Below are positions 43,642 through 53,117 of a stretch of 64,000 bases of DNA, piece by piece. Numbering within the stretch: the stretch's first letter is position 1; every line of letters starts with the position of its first letter. The translations under genes were made by a program, and so were the position numbers. The stretch comes from Albimonas pacifica (lineage in GTDB: Bacteria > Pseudomonadota > Alphaproteobacteria > Rhodobacterales > Rhodobacteraceae): the NCBI RefSeq assembly GCF_900113695.1, contig NZ_FOQH01000001.1, forward strand, positions 62,001 to 126,000. Direction: 5' to 3'. The notes under the pieces were generated by a model. The model was not told the origin of the DNA. It ran no database searches and was given only the letters and a program-made list of their open reading frames with translations.

Positions 43642-46320
43642 ATGGGCGCGCGCTTTCAGGCGTCGCCGCGCAGGGGCGCGGGCGACGGGACGACTTCCGG
43701 CATCTCGGATCGCGTCGCGGGGCTTCGCGCCGCGCTGAAGGCCAACCGGCGGCGGATCGCGGTCGCGACCGTGCTCGCCATCGTGGCGCTGGCCTTCGCC
43801 GGCCTCGCCCGCATCGCCGAGGGCGTGGACCGCGCCCAGCTCCTGCACGCCATCGAGGCGACCTCCGGCTGGCGTCTCGCCGTCGCGGCCGGCGCCACCG
43901 CGCTCAGCTTCCTCGCGCTGACCCTCTACGACTGGACCGGCTTCGCCGCGATCGGCAGGCCGCGCTCCTGGCGCCAGGTCGCCCCGGGCGCCGCGGCCGC
44001 CTTCGCGGTCGCCCAGACCGCCGGTCTCGGCCCCGTCACCGGCGCCGCCGTGCGCTGGCGCTTCTACGCCCCGATGGGCGTCGGCGCAGGCGAGATCCTG
44101 CGCCTCGTCGCCTGCTGCACCCTCTCCTTCGCCATGGGCCTGGCGCTGACCGCCGGCGCCGCCGTGCTGTGGTCGCCCGCCCCCGCCGCCGCCATGCTGG
44201 GGGTGGGCGAGCCCGCCGCCGTCCTCCTCGCGCTGAGCGTGATCGGCGCGACGCTCGCCGCCCTCGCCACCTGCGGGCGCTGGGGCGCGCGCCTCGCCGC
44301 CGGCCCCTCCGACGCCGCGCCGGCGGACAAGGCCCGGCCCGCCACGCCCGCCGAGCAGGCCGCCGCCCAGGCCGACGCCGAGACCGCGCCCGTCCCCTCG
44401 GCCCGCGTCCCCGCCGCCCGCTTCCGCCTCGCCATGGCCCGCCAGCTCGTCGTCACCGTGGCCGAGGCCGTGGCCGCCGCCCTGGTCCTGTGGGTGCTGC
44501 TGCCCGCAGGCTCCATCGACTTCGCGGGCTTCCTGCCCCTCTACGCCCTGGCGCTCGCGCTGGGCGTGCTGTCGCACGCCCCCGCCGGCATCGGCGTGTT
44601 CGAGATCGTGATCCTCGCGGGCCTGTCGAAATCCACCGACCCCGCCGACGCGGCCGCCGCCCTGGTCCTCTACCGGCTGATCTACCACGTGATCCCGCTG
44701 GCCCTGGCGCTGGCCGCCATGGGCGGGGGCGAGGCCCGTCGCCTGGCGCGTCTCGCCCCCGTCGCCGCCGCTCTGCGGCTGGCGGCCGAGGCCGCGCCCC
44801 GCCCGCTCGCCGCCCTCGCCCTGGCGCTGGGCCTCGCCTCGATCTTCGCCCGGGCGCCGTCGGCCGACGCCGCCTCCGCCTTCGCCGTCGCCGCCCTCGC
44901 CGGGGCCGTGCTGGTGGCGAGCGTGCAGGGCCTCGCCCGCGGGCTCGACCTCGCCTGGCGCCTGGCCGTCGCGGCCGCGCTGGCGGCGGGGCTGGCGCTG
45001 ACCCTCTCCCAGGCGGCGCCCTGGCTCGCGGCCGCCCACCTGGCGCTGGCCGGGCTGCTGGCGCTGCTGCGCGCCCGCTTCCAGCGCCCGACGCGCCTGC
45101 GGCTGCCCGCCTTCTCCACCCGCCGCGCCCGCGCCTTCGCCTCGATCCTGGCGATGACGGCGGTCGGCGCGCTCTCCTGGCGCCTGTCCTCGGTCGAGGC
45201 GCAGGCCGCGCAGGCCCTGATCGCCGCCGCCGAGGCGCACCAGGCCTGGGGCGTCGGGGCCCGGGCGGGCGTCGCCGCCGCCTTCGCCCTGCTGGGCTTC
45301 CTGCCGGCCCTGCGCCTGCCGCTCGACGACGCCCCCGACGCCCGGGCGCTGGAGCGCGCGGCCGAGATCGTCGCCGCCCAGCCCGTCGCCGCCGCGCGCC
45401 TCGCCCTCTCCGGCGACAAGCGCCTGCACTTCTCCGCCGACGGCGAGGCCTTCGTCATGTACGCCCGCCGCGGCTCCACCTGGCTCGCCCTGCACGACCC
45501 GGTGGGCCCTGAGCACCTGTGGCCCGAGCTGATCTGGTCCTTCATCGAGAGCGCCCGCGCCGCCGGCGCCGTCCCCGCCTTCTACCAGGTGGGCCCCGAG
45601 CGCCTGTCCCTCTACGCCGAGGCCGGGCTGAGCTTCTGGAAGATGGGCGAGCAGGCCCGCGTGGACCTCGCCGCCTTCACCCTCGAGGGCTCGAAGCGCC
45701 AGTCCCACCGCCGGGTGATCTCCCTCGCCGCCCGCGACGGCCTGACCGCCGAGATCCTCCCCCCCGAGGCCGCGGCGCGCGAGATCGACCGCCTGCGCAA
45801 GGTCTCCGACGCCTGGCTCGCCGCCCGCGGCGCGCGCGAGAAGGGGTTCTCCCTCGGCGCCTTCTCCCCCGACTGGGTCGCCGCCGGCCGCGTCGCCGTG
45901 GTGCGGCGCGAGGGCGAGATCGTCGCCTTCGTCTCCCTGATGGAGACCGCCCGGGGCCACGAGGTCGCCATCGACCTGATGCGCCACGTCGACGACGTGC
46001 CCGCCAAGTGCATGGAATTCCTGTTCCTGCGGATGTGCGAGGATCTCAAGTCCGACGGCGTCGCCTGGCTCGACCTCGCCATGGCCCCGCTCTCCGGCCT
46101 CACGCCTCGCGCCGGCGCCCCCGCCTGGCAGAAGCTGGCCCATGCCCTCTACGAGCACGGGACGAAGACCTACAGCTTCACCGGCCTGCGCCGCTTCAAG
46201 GAGGGTCTGAAGCCCGAGTGGCGCCCCCGCTACCTCGCCGCCCCTCCCGGCGCCGCCCCTGCACGCGCGCTGCTCGCCGCCAACCGCCTGATCAACCGCC
46301 CCGATCAGACCGAGACGTAA
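43642..46320 (+). CDS. mprF: bifunctional phosphatidylglycerol lysyltransferase/flippase MprF
   Basis: 892 residues. Residues 30-540 hold about 12-14 membrane segments: the flippase part with QTAGLGPVTGAAVRWRFY and LSHAPAGIGVFEIVIL, typical of the LPG-flippase fold. Residues 560-880 are the cytosolic GNAT-like synthase (DUF2156), with DKRLHFSADGEAFVMYARRGSTWLAL, VDLAAFTLEGSKRQSHRR and WLDLAMAPLSGL. It transfers an amino acid from aminoacyl-tRNA to phosphatidylglycerol and flips the product, lowering surface negative charge. The aminoacyl group (Lys, Ala or other) is not predictable. Confidence 0.92.
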   Translation: MGARFQASPRRGAGDGTTSGISDRVAGLRAALKANRRRIAVATVLAIVALAFAGLARIAEGVDRAQLLHAIEATSGWRLAVAAGATALSFLALTLYDWTGFAAIGRPRSWRQVAPGAAAAFAVAQTAGLGPVTGAAVRWRFYAPMGVGAGEILRLVACCTLSFAMGLALTAGAAVLWSPAPAAAMLGVGEPAAVLLALSVIGATLAALATCGRWGARLAAGPSDAAPADKARPATPAEQAAAQADAETAPVPSARVPAARFRLAMARQLVVTVAEAVAAALVLWVLLPAGSIDFAGFLPLYALALALGVLSHAPAGIGVFEIVILAGLSKSTDPADAAAALVLYRLIYHVIPLALALAAMGGGEARRLARLAPVAAALRLAAEAAPRPLAALALALGLASIFARAPSADAASAFAVAALAGAVLVASVQGLARGLDLAWRLAVAAALAAGLALTLSQAAPWLAAAHLALAGLLALLRARFQRPTRLRLPAFSTRRARAFASILAMTAVGALSWRLSSVEAQAAQALIAAAEAHQAWGVGARAGVAAAFALLGFLPALRLPLDDAPDARALERAAEIVAAQPVAAARLALSGDKRLHFSADGEAFVMYARRGSTWLALHDPVGPEHLWPELIWSFIESARAAGAVPAFYQVGPERLSLYAEAGLSFWKMGEQARVDLAAFTLEGSKRQSHRRVISLAARDGLTAEILPPEAAAREIDRLRKVSDAWLAARGAREKGFSLGAFSPDWVAAGRVAVVRREGEIVAFVSLMETARGHEVAIDLMRHVDDVPAKCMEFLFLRMCEDLKSDGVAWLDLAMAPLSGLTPRAGAPAWQKLAHALYEHGTKTYSFTGLRRFKEGLKPEWRPRYLAAPPGAAPARALLAANRLINRPDQTET

Positions 46321-46358
46321 GCCAAGGGCGCCCGGCGCAACGCCAGCCCCGGGCGCCA

Positions 46359-46547
46359 AGCGCCTGTTCTCCGGAGCCGTCTCTCGCTGATGCCGATCAG
46401 AGCGACTCGGCCGGAGGGGTCAAGGATCGCGCAGCGACCCCCGAAGGGGGCTTGTCCTTGACCCCTCCGGCCGAGTCGCTCAGGCATCTTCAGCGAGAGA
46501 CGGATCCGGAGGACAGGCGCGCCCCCTGTTCTTGGGTGAGTCGGGAG
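46359..46547 (-). repeat. long palindromic intergenic repeat, copy 2 (minus orientation)
   Basis: 189-bp copy lying between the convergent mprF and SDR genes. Inner stem 46400-46426/46455-46481 is a perfect 27-bp pair; the 28-base loop holds CCCCC-GAA-GGGGG (46438-46450). Outer arms 46359-46398 and 46483-46520 pair with few mismatches. Beyond the palindrome only the TTCTTGGGTGAGTC segment (46529-46542) of the longer left flank seen in copies 1 and 3 is kept, so this copy is shorter. Confidence 0.9.
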
Positions 46548-46574
46548 CGGCCTTCCCGCGCGAAGCGCCCCCCG

Positions 46575-46617
46575 AGCGAGCCCCGCCTCGCGAGGCTCGC
46601 CTCCGGGCGAGGCTCAG
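46575..46617 (-). terminator. hairpin at the SDR 3' end
   Basis: GAGCCCCGCC near 46579 can pair with GGCGAGGCTC near 46605-46614 with one mismatch. No clear T tract. Weak candidate. Confidence 0.35.
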
Positions 46618-47345
46618 GGCATGTAGGCCCCGCCGTTCACCCACAGCACCTGGCCGGTCATGAAGCCGCTGTCCGGTCCCAGCAGGAAGCGGATGGGTCC
46701 GGCGATGTCCTCGGCGACCGCGACGCGGCCCATCGGGGTCACGCGCTTGTGGAACTCGAGGTCCACGATCGAGTCCGCCCGCTCGTCCGAGCGGCCTGCG
46801 CCGCCGCGGATGAAGCCGGTGTCCACCACCGCCGGCCCGACCGCGTTGACCCGCAGCTTCGGCGCGCATTCCAGCGCCAGCGTCTTGGTCAGCGCGATCA
46901 CGCCGGCCTTGGCCATGGCGTAGGGCCCGAAGCCCGGCCGGATGAACTGGCCGAGACCCGACGAGATCAGCACCATCGCGCCGCCCTCGCGCATCAGCGG
47001 CAGCACGGCCTTCGCCGCCACCCACTGGCCGCGCAGGTTGCCCTCGATCACCTCGTCGAAATGCTCGGTGGGGATCTCGCTCACCGGCTTGATCACCGCG
47101 TTCCAGCCGGCGAGGTTGACGAACCCGTCCACCCCCTCGGGCCAGATCCGGGCCACCTCGGCCATGGCGTCGGCGACCGCGACCTCGGAGGTCACGTCGA
47201 TGTCGACGCCCGGGCAGTCCTGGGGATGCGCCTCGAGCGAGGCGGGCAGGTCCAGCACCACCACCTCGTCCCCCTGCGCCAGCAGGGAGGAGACCAGCGC
47301 CCGGCCGATGCCGCCGGCGCCGCCCAGCACGGCGACGCGGCTCAT
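46614..47345 (-). CDS. SDR-family oxidoreductase
   Basis: 243 residues. Cofactor motif GGAGGIG (residues 8-14), DLPAS after beta-2 with an Asp that favours NAD(H), active-site Ser and YAMAK (Tyr-x3-Lys) near residue 149. Last of three minus-strand genes (deacetylase-fold, metallo-hydrolase, SDR; gaps 56 and 45 bases) that diverge from the second ABC operon. Substrate unknown; the set suggests stepwise breakdown of an imported compound. Confidence 0.9.
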   Translation of the reverse strand: MSRVAVLGGAGGIGRALVSSLLAQGDEVVVLDLPASLEAHPQDCPGVDIDVTSEVAVADAMAEVARIWPEGVDGFVNLAGWNAVIKPVSEIPTEHFDEVIEGNLRGQWVAAKAVLPLMREGGAMVLISSGLGQFIRPGFGPYAMAKAGVIALTKTLALECAPKLRVNAVGPAVVDTGFIRGGAGRSDERADSIVDLEFHKRVTPMGRVAVAEDIAGPIRFLLGPDSGFMTGQVLWVNGGAYMP

Positions 47346-47390
47346 GGCTTCAGGCTTTCGCGGGGGGAGACGTGCATGGAGGAGGTCCTT

Positions 47391-48263
47391 TCACAGATAG
47401 ACGGGACGCCAGTGGTCGCCCACGCGCTCGGGCCGGAAGCCCGTGGCGCCGCGCAGGTGCACCGGCAGGATCATGCCGCCCGAGCCCTCGGCCTGTTCGA
47501 GCATCGCGCGGCGGGTGAGGGCGGCCTGCACCGGATCGGTGCAGAAGGCCGAGGACCAGTCGGGCCGGCGCAGCTGCACCGGCGAGTGCAGGGCGTCGCC
47601 GCAGAAGATCGCCGTGCCGCCGGGGTGCTTCAGCGACAGGCCCATCTGGCCGGGCGTGTGGCCGGGCAGAGCGATCAGCGACAGGCCCGCGGTCAGCTCG
47701 AACCCTTCCTCGACCGGCTCGGCGAGGCCCGCCTCGACCACCGGCTTCACGGAATCGGCGAAGAGGCCGTGGTTCGCCTCGCCCGGCGCGCGGGCCTCCT
47801 CGGCGGTCCAGTGGTCGAGCTCGGCGCGGCCCATCACGTAGCGTGCCCTGGGGAAGGTGGGGACCCAGCGGCCGTTCTCCAGCCGCGTGTTCCAGCCGGC
47901 GTGATCGGCGTGGAGATGGGTGCACATCACCACGTCGACGTCCTCGGGCCGCACGCCGGCGGCGGCGAGGCGGTCGAGGTATCCGGTGTCGCGCCGCTCA
48001 TGCCAGTCGGGGCGCCTGGGGCGGGGCTTGCACTCGCCCACGCAGGTGTCGACCAGGATGGTCAGGCCGCCGATGCGCAAGAGGTGGCTCTGCACCCCCA
48101 GCAGCACCTGGCCGGTCGCGAAATCGAGGCTGTGAGGCTCCAGCCACGCCCGCGCGTCCTCCAGCGCCTCCAGCGAGGCGTCGGGGAAGATCTGGGTCAG
48201 CCCGAAGCGGAAGGGGTCTATGTCCACGATCCGCTCGATGGTGGCGGCGCCGAGGGTCAGCAT
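47391..48263 (-). CDS. metallo-beta-lactamase-fold hydrolase
   Basis: 290 residues. Zinc motif THLHADH with His116, His118, Asp120 and His121, followed by the later GHTPGQMG and GDALHSPVQ ligands, so a binuclear zinc site is intact. The sequence QVLLGVQSHLLRIGGLTILVDTCVG resembles quorum-quenching lactonase-like and amide-hydrolase members, but specificity is open. GGAAGGAG lies upstream of ATG 48263. The open frame extends upstream through the next gene in another frame and is not real. Confidence 0.9.
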   Translation of the reverse strand: MLTLGAATIERIVDIDPFRFGLTQIFPDASLEALEDARAWLEPHSLDFATGQVLLGVQSHLLRIGGLTILVDTCVGECKPRPRRPDWHERRDTGYLDRLAAAGVRPEDVDVVMCTHLHADHAGWNTRLENGRWVPTFPRARYVMGRAELDHWTAEEARAPGEANHGLFADSVKPVVEAGLAEPVEEGFELTAGLSLIALPGHTPGQMGLSLKHPGGTAIFCGDALHSPVQLRRPDWSSAFCTDPVQAALTRRAMLEQAEGSGGMILPVHLRGATGFRPERVGDHWRPVYL

Positions 48264-48319
48264 GGTCGGGGATCTCCTTCCGCGAGGGGCCCGGCGCGTC
48301 GCGGCGCCGGGCGGGGGGC

Positions 48320-49231
48320 TCAGGCCGTGGGAATGTGGCTCTGGTGGGTCTCCAGATACCACGTCGCGATCTCCTCGCGGGTGGCGAACCACACGTCGTC
48401 GAACTGCTTGGCATAGCGGATGAAGTCGCGCAGCGCCCGGATGCGGAACGGCTGGCCGATGACATGCGGGTGCAGGCCGATGTTGAGGAAGCGGCCGGAA
48501 TGCTCCGACTCGGCGTAGAGCCAGTCGAACGCCTCCTTGAACACCGCGAAGCCGCCGTCGCAGGTCTGCCCCTGGCGCATGAACACGGTGAAGTCGTTGA
48601 CCTCGGACGTATAGGACACCGAGACCAGCGGCTTCCCCGACTTCGTGTGGATCAGGTAGGGCTGGTCGTCGTTGAGCAGGTCGGTGAAGTAGAGCATCCC
48701 CTCCTCCGCCAGCAGATCCGCCGTGTTGGGCGTCGAGCGCAGGGAGGACGACAGCCACCCCTTCGGCCGCTTGCCGGTGGTCTCCTCGCAGATCCGCAGG
48801 GTCTCGCGGATCACCTCGCGCTCCTTCTCCGGGTCCTTGTGGAAGTCGGTCAGCAGGTCGGTCTGCACGTAGTTGTGGGCGACGATCTCCCAGCCGCGCT
48901 CGACGGCGGCGTCGACCACGGCCTTCCGCTCGATCCCCATCTTGGCGTTCATCGTGCACGACGAGGGCACGCCCTCGGCGTCGAAGACGTCGAACATCCG
49001 CCACACGCCGACCCGCTGGCCGTACTCGCGCCAGGTCCAGTTGGGGTTGTCGTAGACGTCGCCCGCAAGCTCGCCCCCCACGATGCCGGGGCCGCCGGGG
49101 TAGAAGGGCTTGGGATCCTCGCGCGCGGGGTCCCAGTATTCGAAGTTGGTGGTCAGGATCACCGCCAGGCGCTTGCCGTTCGGCCACTTCAGCGGCTGGC
49201 GGTGGGCGATGGGGACGAAATCGTAATGCAC
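48320..49231 (-). CDS. polysaccharide-deacetylase-fold hydrolase (PuuE allantoinase-like)
   Basis: 303 residues, NodB/PuuE-type fold. Features are WPNGKRLAVILTTNFEYWD near the start, CTMNAKMGIERKAVVDAAVERGWEIVAHNY and the later GLHPHVIGQPFRIRAL metal-site region. Cytosolic (no signal), which disfavors a cell-wall role and favours a small-molecule C-N hydrolase such as the metal-free allantoinase PuuE or an imide/amide hydrolase. GTG start 49229-49231 follows GGAAGGAG. Heads the minus-strand trio. Confidence 0.82.
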   Translation of the reverse strand: MHYDFVPIAHRQPLKWPNGKRLAVILTTNFEYWDPAREDPKPFYPGGPGIVGGELAGDVYDNPNWTWREYGQRVGVWRMFDVFDAEGVPSSCTMNAKMGIERKAVVDAAVERGWEIVAHNYVQTDLLTDFHKDPEKEREVIRETLRICEETTGKRPKGWLSSSLRSTPNTADLLAEEGMLYFTDLLNDDQPYLIHTKSGKPLVSVSYTSEVNDFTVFMRQGQTCDGGFAVFKEAFDWLYAESEHSGRFLNIGLHPHVIGQPFRIRALRDFIRYAKQFDDVWFATREEIATWYLETHQSHIPTA

Positions 49232-49736
49232 GGCTCAGGGCTCCTTCCCCTCAGGCAGGCGCCCGCGCCGTGGGCGCCGGGGGGCAGGCTGCCGAATGTT
49301 TCGCTTGACTCCGATAGGGCCGGTTCGCACCGTGTACAAGTTGTCAGGACATTTCAACTGCGCTTGTCAGGGAATGTCCGGCGTTTCGCGGAGCCCAGCC
49401 CATCGCCCCGTGGCGTGGGGGCCGGCTTCGGGAGCCGCGACAGGGGTGACGTGACAGCCGGCAACAACCCGGCGGAAAGGGCGAAACGGTGCGGATACGG
49501 CCGAATACAGGGTCTGGAGCGGGTCGAACCCGGCACGAGCGGCGGCCGGCGGCCGATCTTCCCGCGGCCGGGGCCGGGCAGGGGGACGCGACGCGCGGGG
49601 CCCGGGTCGAGGCTGCGGTTTTGTATACACGCGCCCCGCGCGGGCCTGCGGCGGGCCGCCGCGGCGCCGGGCGCGGAGCGGTCTTGGCGCGCGAGTCGGG
49701 CGCGCCCGCGCTCGCCCTGGCGGAGGTCCGGGCCTG
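49232..49736. promoter_or_regulatory. 505-base divergent regulatory region
   Basis: Between the deacetylase-fold gene (minus) and the second ABC operon (plus). A TTGACT occurs near 49303. Downstream, TTGTCAG is repeated directly at 49341 and 49364, and GGACATT (49347-49353) is inverted as AATGTCC (49373-49379), suggesting a regulator-binding array. A TATACA-like box lies near 49623 (TTTTGTATACACG), a possible -10 for the ABC operon. No ORF is credible here. Confidence 0.45.
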
Positions 49737-50654
49737 ATGCTTCTCCTCCAGCAGATCGCCAACGGGCTGATGCTGGGCTCGGTCTACGTGACCGTGGCCG
49801 TGGCCTTCACGCTCACCATCTCGATCCTCAACTTCCTGAACTTCACCATCCCCACGCTGTTCATGCTGGCGGGCATGGTGGGCTGGTCGCTGGCCTTCTG
49901 GGGCCTGCCCTTCGGGATCTCCGGCCCGCTGCCCTGGCCGCTGGCGCTGGCGGGCGGCGTGGTCGTCGCCATCGTCGCCTCGCTGATCGTCGAGCGGTTC
50001 ACCTTCCGCTACCTCAAGACCCGCTACGGCGATTCGACCGAGCACGCGATCCCGCTGGTCTCCTCCCTGGGCTTCCTGCTGATCCTCGAGAACCTGGTGC
50101 GCATCGAGCATGGCTCCGACGCCCAGCGCTTCCCCGGCCCCTCGGCGGACCTGACGCTGTCGCTTGCGGGGATTCACCTGCGCGTGCCGCAGGTGGTGTC
50201 GCTGGCGGTCGTGGTGCTGCTGGTGCTGGGGCTGGTGTGGATGATGAAATCCTCCCGCATCGGCCGGATGCTGCGCGCCATCGCCGAGAACCCCGACGCC
50301 GCCGGGATCCTGGGCATCGAGACCCGGCGCGTGGTGCCGGTGGTGTTCATGCTGACCGGCATGCTCTGCGGCCTCGCCGGCGCGCTCTTCGCGGTCAACT
50401 ACGGCGAGGTCTCCCCGCAGATGGGCGAGGACATCGGCTCCAAGGCCATCGCCGGCATGGTCGTGGGCGGCCTCGGGTCCCTGTGGGGCGCGGTCGCGGG
50501 CGGGGTGATCATCGGGCTGATCGAGATGATGACCATCCACTGGGCCGGCGCCGACACGGTGCAGGCGACCGTCTGGGGCGCCCTGCTGATCACGCTGCTG
50601 ATCCGTCCGCAGGGCCTCTTCGGCCACCATGCCATCGGCAAGGGGAAGCTGTGA
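49737..50654 (+). CDS. livH: branched-chain-type ABC permease, LivH family
   Basis: 305 residues, multi-pass; LLLQQIANGLMLGSVYVTVAVAFTLTISILNFLNF is typical of LivH except that the usual N-A-x-G-E motif is replaced by N-F-T-I-P. The C-terminal GGLGSLWGAVAGGVIIGLIE segment couples to the ATPase. First gene of the second importer operon; unlike the first operon, the binding-protein gene comes last here. Confidence 0.88.
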   Translation: MLLLQQIANGLMLGSVYVTVAVAFTLTISILNFLNFTIPTLFMLAGMVGWSLAFWGLPFGISGPLPWPLALAGGVVVAIVASLIVERFTFRYLKTRYGDSTEHAIPLVSSLGFLLILENLVRIEHGSDAQRFPGPSADLTLSLAGIHLRVPQVVSLAVVVLLVLGLVWMMKSSRIGRMLRAIAENPDAAGILGIETRRVVPVVFMLTGMLCGLAGALFAVNYGEVSPQMGEDIGSKAIAGMVVGGLGSLWGAVAGGVIIGLIEMMTIHWAGADTVQATVWGALLITLLIRPQGLFGHHAIGKGKL

Positions 50655-51583
50655 TGAGCGGCTACTGGATCGGCCTGATCACCATCCTCTCGATCAACGT
50701 GATCTTCGCCTACGGCATCTTCCTCGCCGTGGCGACGGGCCAGCTGAACCTCGGCGGCGCGGGCTTCCAGGCGCTGGGCGCCTACGCTGCCGCCTACCTC
50801 GCGATGGAGATGGACCAGCCCCTCTTCGTCACCATCGCGTCGGGCATGATCGTGGCGGGCGTCATCGGCTTCGCGATCTCCTTCCCGATCCTCCGGCTGA
50901 AGGGGGTGTATCTCGTGTTGGGAACATTCGCCTTCGCCGAGGTCGTGGCCGGCCTGATCCTGAACTCCGACGCGCTGGGCGGGGCCACCGGCCTGCCGGT
51001 GCCGACCTTCATCGACTGGGACGTGCCGGCGATCGCCGCGGTGATCGTCGCCGTGGGGGTGTTCTGGCTGATGTCCACCCGCTTCGGCCTCGTGGTCCGC
51101 TCGGTCCACGACGACGAGGTGGTGGCCGACCTGATGGGCGTGAACGTGCGCATGGTGCGCGTCTGCGCCTTCGCGCTGGGCGCGGCGCTGGCGGGCCTCT
51201 CGGGCGCGCTCTACGCCCATGCCTACAGCTTCGTCGAGATCCAGGTCTTCAACGCCTCGCTCTCGATCTACGTGCTGCTTTACGTGCTGCTCGGCGGCGC
51301 GCAGACCGCGTGGGGGCCGCTGTTCGGCGCGGCCTTCTTCACGCTCCTGCCCGAGGCGCTGCGCGACACGCTCCCGGCGCTCAAGGAGGCGGTGTTCGGA
51401 GCGCTCGGCATCGAGGGCGCCGCGACGCCGCCCGACGAATCCTGGCGCTTCGTGATCCTGGGCGTCGCCACGGTGCTGATGATGATCTTCCGCCCCGAGG
51501 GCCTGATCACCCGCACCATGGTCGAGCGGCTGCGCCCGCTCAACCGCGCCCCCCGGGCCGCGCGCGCGGAGGCCGCCGAATGA
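50654..51583 (+). CDS. livM: branched-chain-type ABC permease, LivM family
   Basis: 309 residues. ATG 50654 overlaps the livH stop (TGATG); GTG 50651 is an alternative one codon earlier. LivM core INVIFAYGIFLAVATGQLNLGGAGFQALGAYAAAYLA and the coupling-loop region VVRSVHDDEVVADLMGVNVRMVR are present, as is LGGAQTAWGPLFGAAFFTLLPE near the C-terminus. Confidence 0.9.
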   Translation: MSGYWIGLITILSINVIFAYGIFLAVATGQLNLGGAGFQALGAYAAAYLAMEMDQPLFVTIASGMIVAGVIGFAISFPILRLKGVYLVLGTFAFAEVVAGLILNSDALGGATGLPVPTFIDWDVPAIAAVIVAVGVFWLMSTRFGLVVRSVHDDEVVADLMGVNVRMVRVCAFALGAALAGLSGALYAHAYSFVEIQVFNASLSIYVLLYVLLGGAQTAWGPLFGAAFFTLLPEALRDTLPALKEAVFGALGIEGAATPPDESWRFVILGVATVLMMIFRPEGLITRTMVERLRPLNRAPRAARAEAAE

Positions 51584-52365
51584 CCCAGCCGCTTCTCAAG
51601 GTCGACGACCTGTCGAAGAGCTTCGGCGGCCTCGCCGTGATCTCCGAGGTCTCGTTCGAGGTTCCCGCCGGCGGCCGCCTCGCCCTGATCGGGCCCAACG
51701 GCGCCGGCAAGACCACGATGTTCAACCTCCTGACCGGGGTCTACCGGCAGGACGTGGGCACGGTGACGCTGGATGGAGAGGTCATCGACGCCTATCCCTC
51801 GCGCGCCCGCATCGGGCTGGGCATGGCGCGCAGCTTCCAGAACATCCGCCTGATGCCGCACCTGTCGGTGGTCGAGAACGTGATGCTCGGCCAGCAGTCG
51901 CGGGCGCGCGGCTGGCGGGACTTCGTCGCCCCGGTCTCGGCCTTCGGCCGCTCCGCCGCCTACCGCGAGGCCGAAGACCTGCTCGCCTCGATGAACATCG
52001 AGACGCGGCCCGGCGACGTGGTGGCGACGCTGCCCTACGGCATCCGCAAGAAGATCGAGGTGGTCCGCGCGCTCGCCGCGAAGCCCAAGCTGCTGCTGCT
52101 GGACGAGCCGGCCGCGGGCCTCAACGCCGTCGAGACCGCCAGCCTGCGCGACTTCCTCCTGCAGATCTCCGAGACCGGCGTGACCCTGCTGGTGGTCGAG
52201 CATGACATGAGCCTGGTGCGCTCGCTGTGCACCTCCACCGTGGTGCTGAACTTCGGGCGCAAGATCTACGACGGCCCGGTGTCGAAGGTGCACGAGGACC
52301 CGCAGGTGCTGGAGGCCTATCTCGGTCCCCGCCACGCGGGCGAGAAGGAGGCCGCCCATGTCTGA
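51580..52365 (+). CDS. livG: branched-chain-type ABC ATPase, LivG family
   Basis: 261 residues; Walker A GPNGAGKTT, degenerate signature LPYGIRKKIEVVRAL as usual for LivG, Walker B LLLLDEPAAGLN and H-loop VVEHDMS. ATGA overlap with livM. The last 8 bases overlap livF. Confidence 0.92.
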   Translation: MTQPLLKVDDLSKSFGGLAVISEVSFEVPAGGRLALIGPNGAGKTTMFNLLTGVYRQDVGTVTLDGEVIDAYPSRARIGLGMARSFQNIRLMPHLSVVENVMLGQQSRARGWRDFVAPVSAFGRSAAYREAEDLLASMNIETRPGDVVATLPYGIRKKIEVVRALAAKPKLLLLDEPAAGLNAVETASLRDFLLQISETGVTLLVVEHDMSLVRSLCTSTVVLNFGRKIYDGPVSKVHEDPQVLEAYLGPRHAGEKEAAHV

Positions 52366-53083
52366 GGCCTGGCTGGAGACCGAAGCCCTCGACGTCACCT
52401 ACGGCCGCACCCACGCGGTGCGCGGCGTCTCCCTCACCGTGGGCGAGGGCGAAATCGTCGCCGTGCTGGGCGCCAACGGGGCGGGCAAGACCTCGCTGCT
52501 TCGCGCGCTTCAGGGCGCGGTGAAGCCCTCCGGCGGGACGATCCGCTTCATGGGCCGCGACCTGACCAACGCCGGCTCGGCCGAGCGGGTGCGTTCGGGC
52601 ATGATGCTGGTGCCCGAGGGGCGCCAGATCTTCGTCTCGATGACGGTGCACGAGAACCTTCTGATGGGCGGCCACCTGCGCCGCGACCAGAGCGCCGTCG
52701 AGAAGGACATCAAGGCCGTCTACGAACGCTTCCCCAACCTCGCCGAGCGCCGGGACATGAAGGCCACCGTCCTCTCGGGCGGCGAGCAGCAGATGCTGGC
52801 CGTCGGGCGCGCCCTGATCGGGCGACCCAAGCTGATGATGCTCGACGAGCCCTCGCTCGGCCTCTCGCCGCTGTTCGTCGAGAAGCTGTTCTCGCTGATC
52901 CAGGAGCTGAACGGCGAGGGCCTCTCGATCCTGCTGGTGGAGCAGAACACCCACATGGCGCTCGAGATCGCCTCGCGCGCCTATGTCCTCGAACTCGGCC
53001 GGGTGACCCTGCAAGGGGCCGCCGCCGACCTCGCCGCCGACGCCGCCCTGGCCGAGGCCTACCTGGGCGCCGAGCCCGCATAA
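52358..53083 (+). CDS. livF: branched-chain-type ABC ATPase, LivF family
   Basis: 241 residues; Walker A GANGAGKTS, signature LSGGEQQMLAVGRAL, Walker B LMMLDEPSLGLS, H-loop LVEQNTH. Its ATG lies 8 bases inside the livG end. Pairs with LivG to drive transport. Confidence 0.92.
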   Translation: MSEAWLETEALDVTYGRTHAVRGVSLTVGEGEIVAVLGANGAGKTSLLRALQGAVKPSGGTIRFMGRDLTNAGSAERVRSGMMLVPEGRQIFVSMTVHENLLMGGHLRRDQSAVEKDIKAVYERFPNLAERRDMKATVLSGGEQQMLAVGRALIGRPKLMMLDEPSLGLSPLFVEKLFSLIQELNGEGLSILLVEQNTHMALEIASRAYVLELGRVTLQGAAADLAADAALAEAYLGAEPA

Positions 53084-53117
53084 GCAAGACCAAACCGCAA
53101 ACAGGGGAACCCACATC

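Noticed and set aside
43567-46359. 930-residue minus-strand open frame
   Set aside because: Antisense of mprF; His/Gly/Gln/Ala-rich low-complexity product typical of shadows in high-GC DNA.
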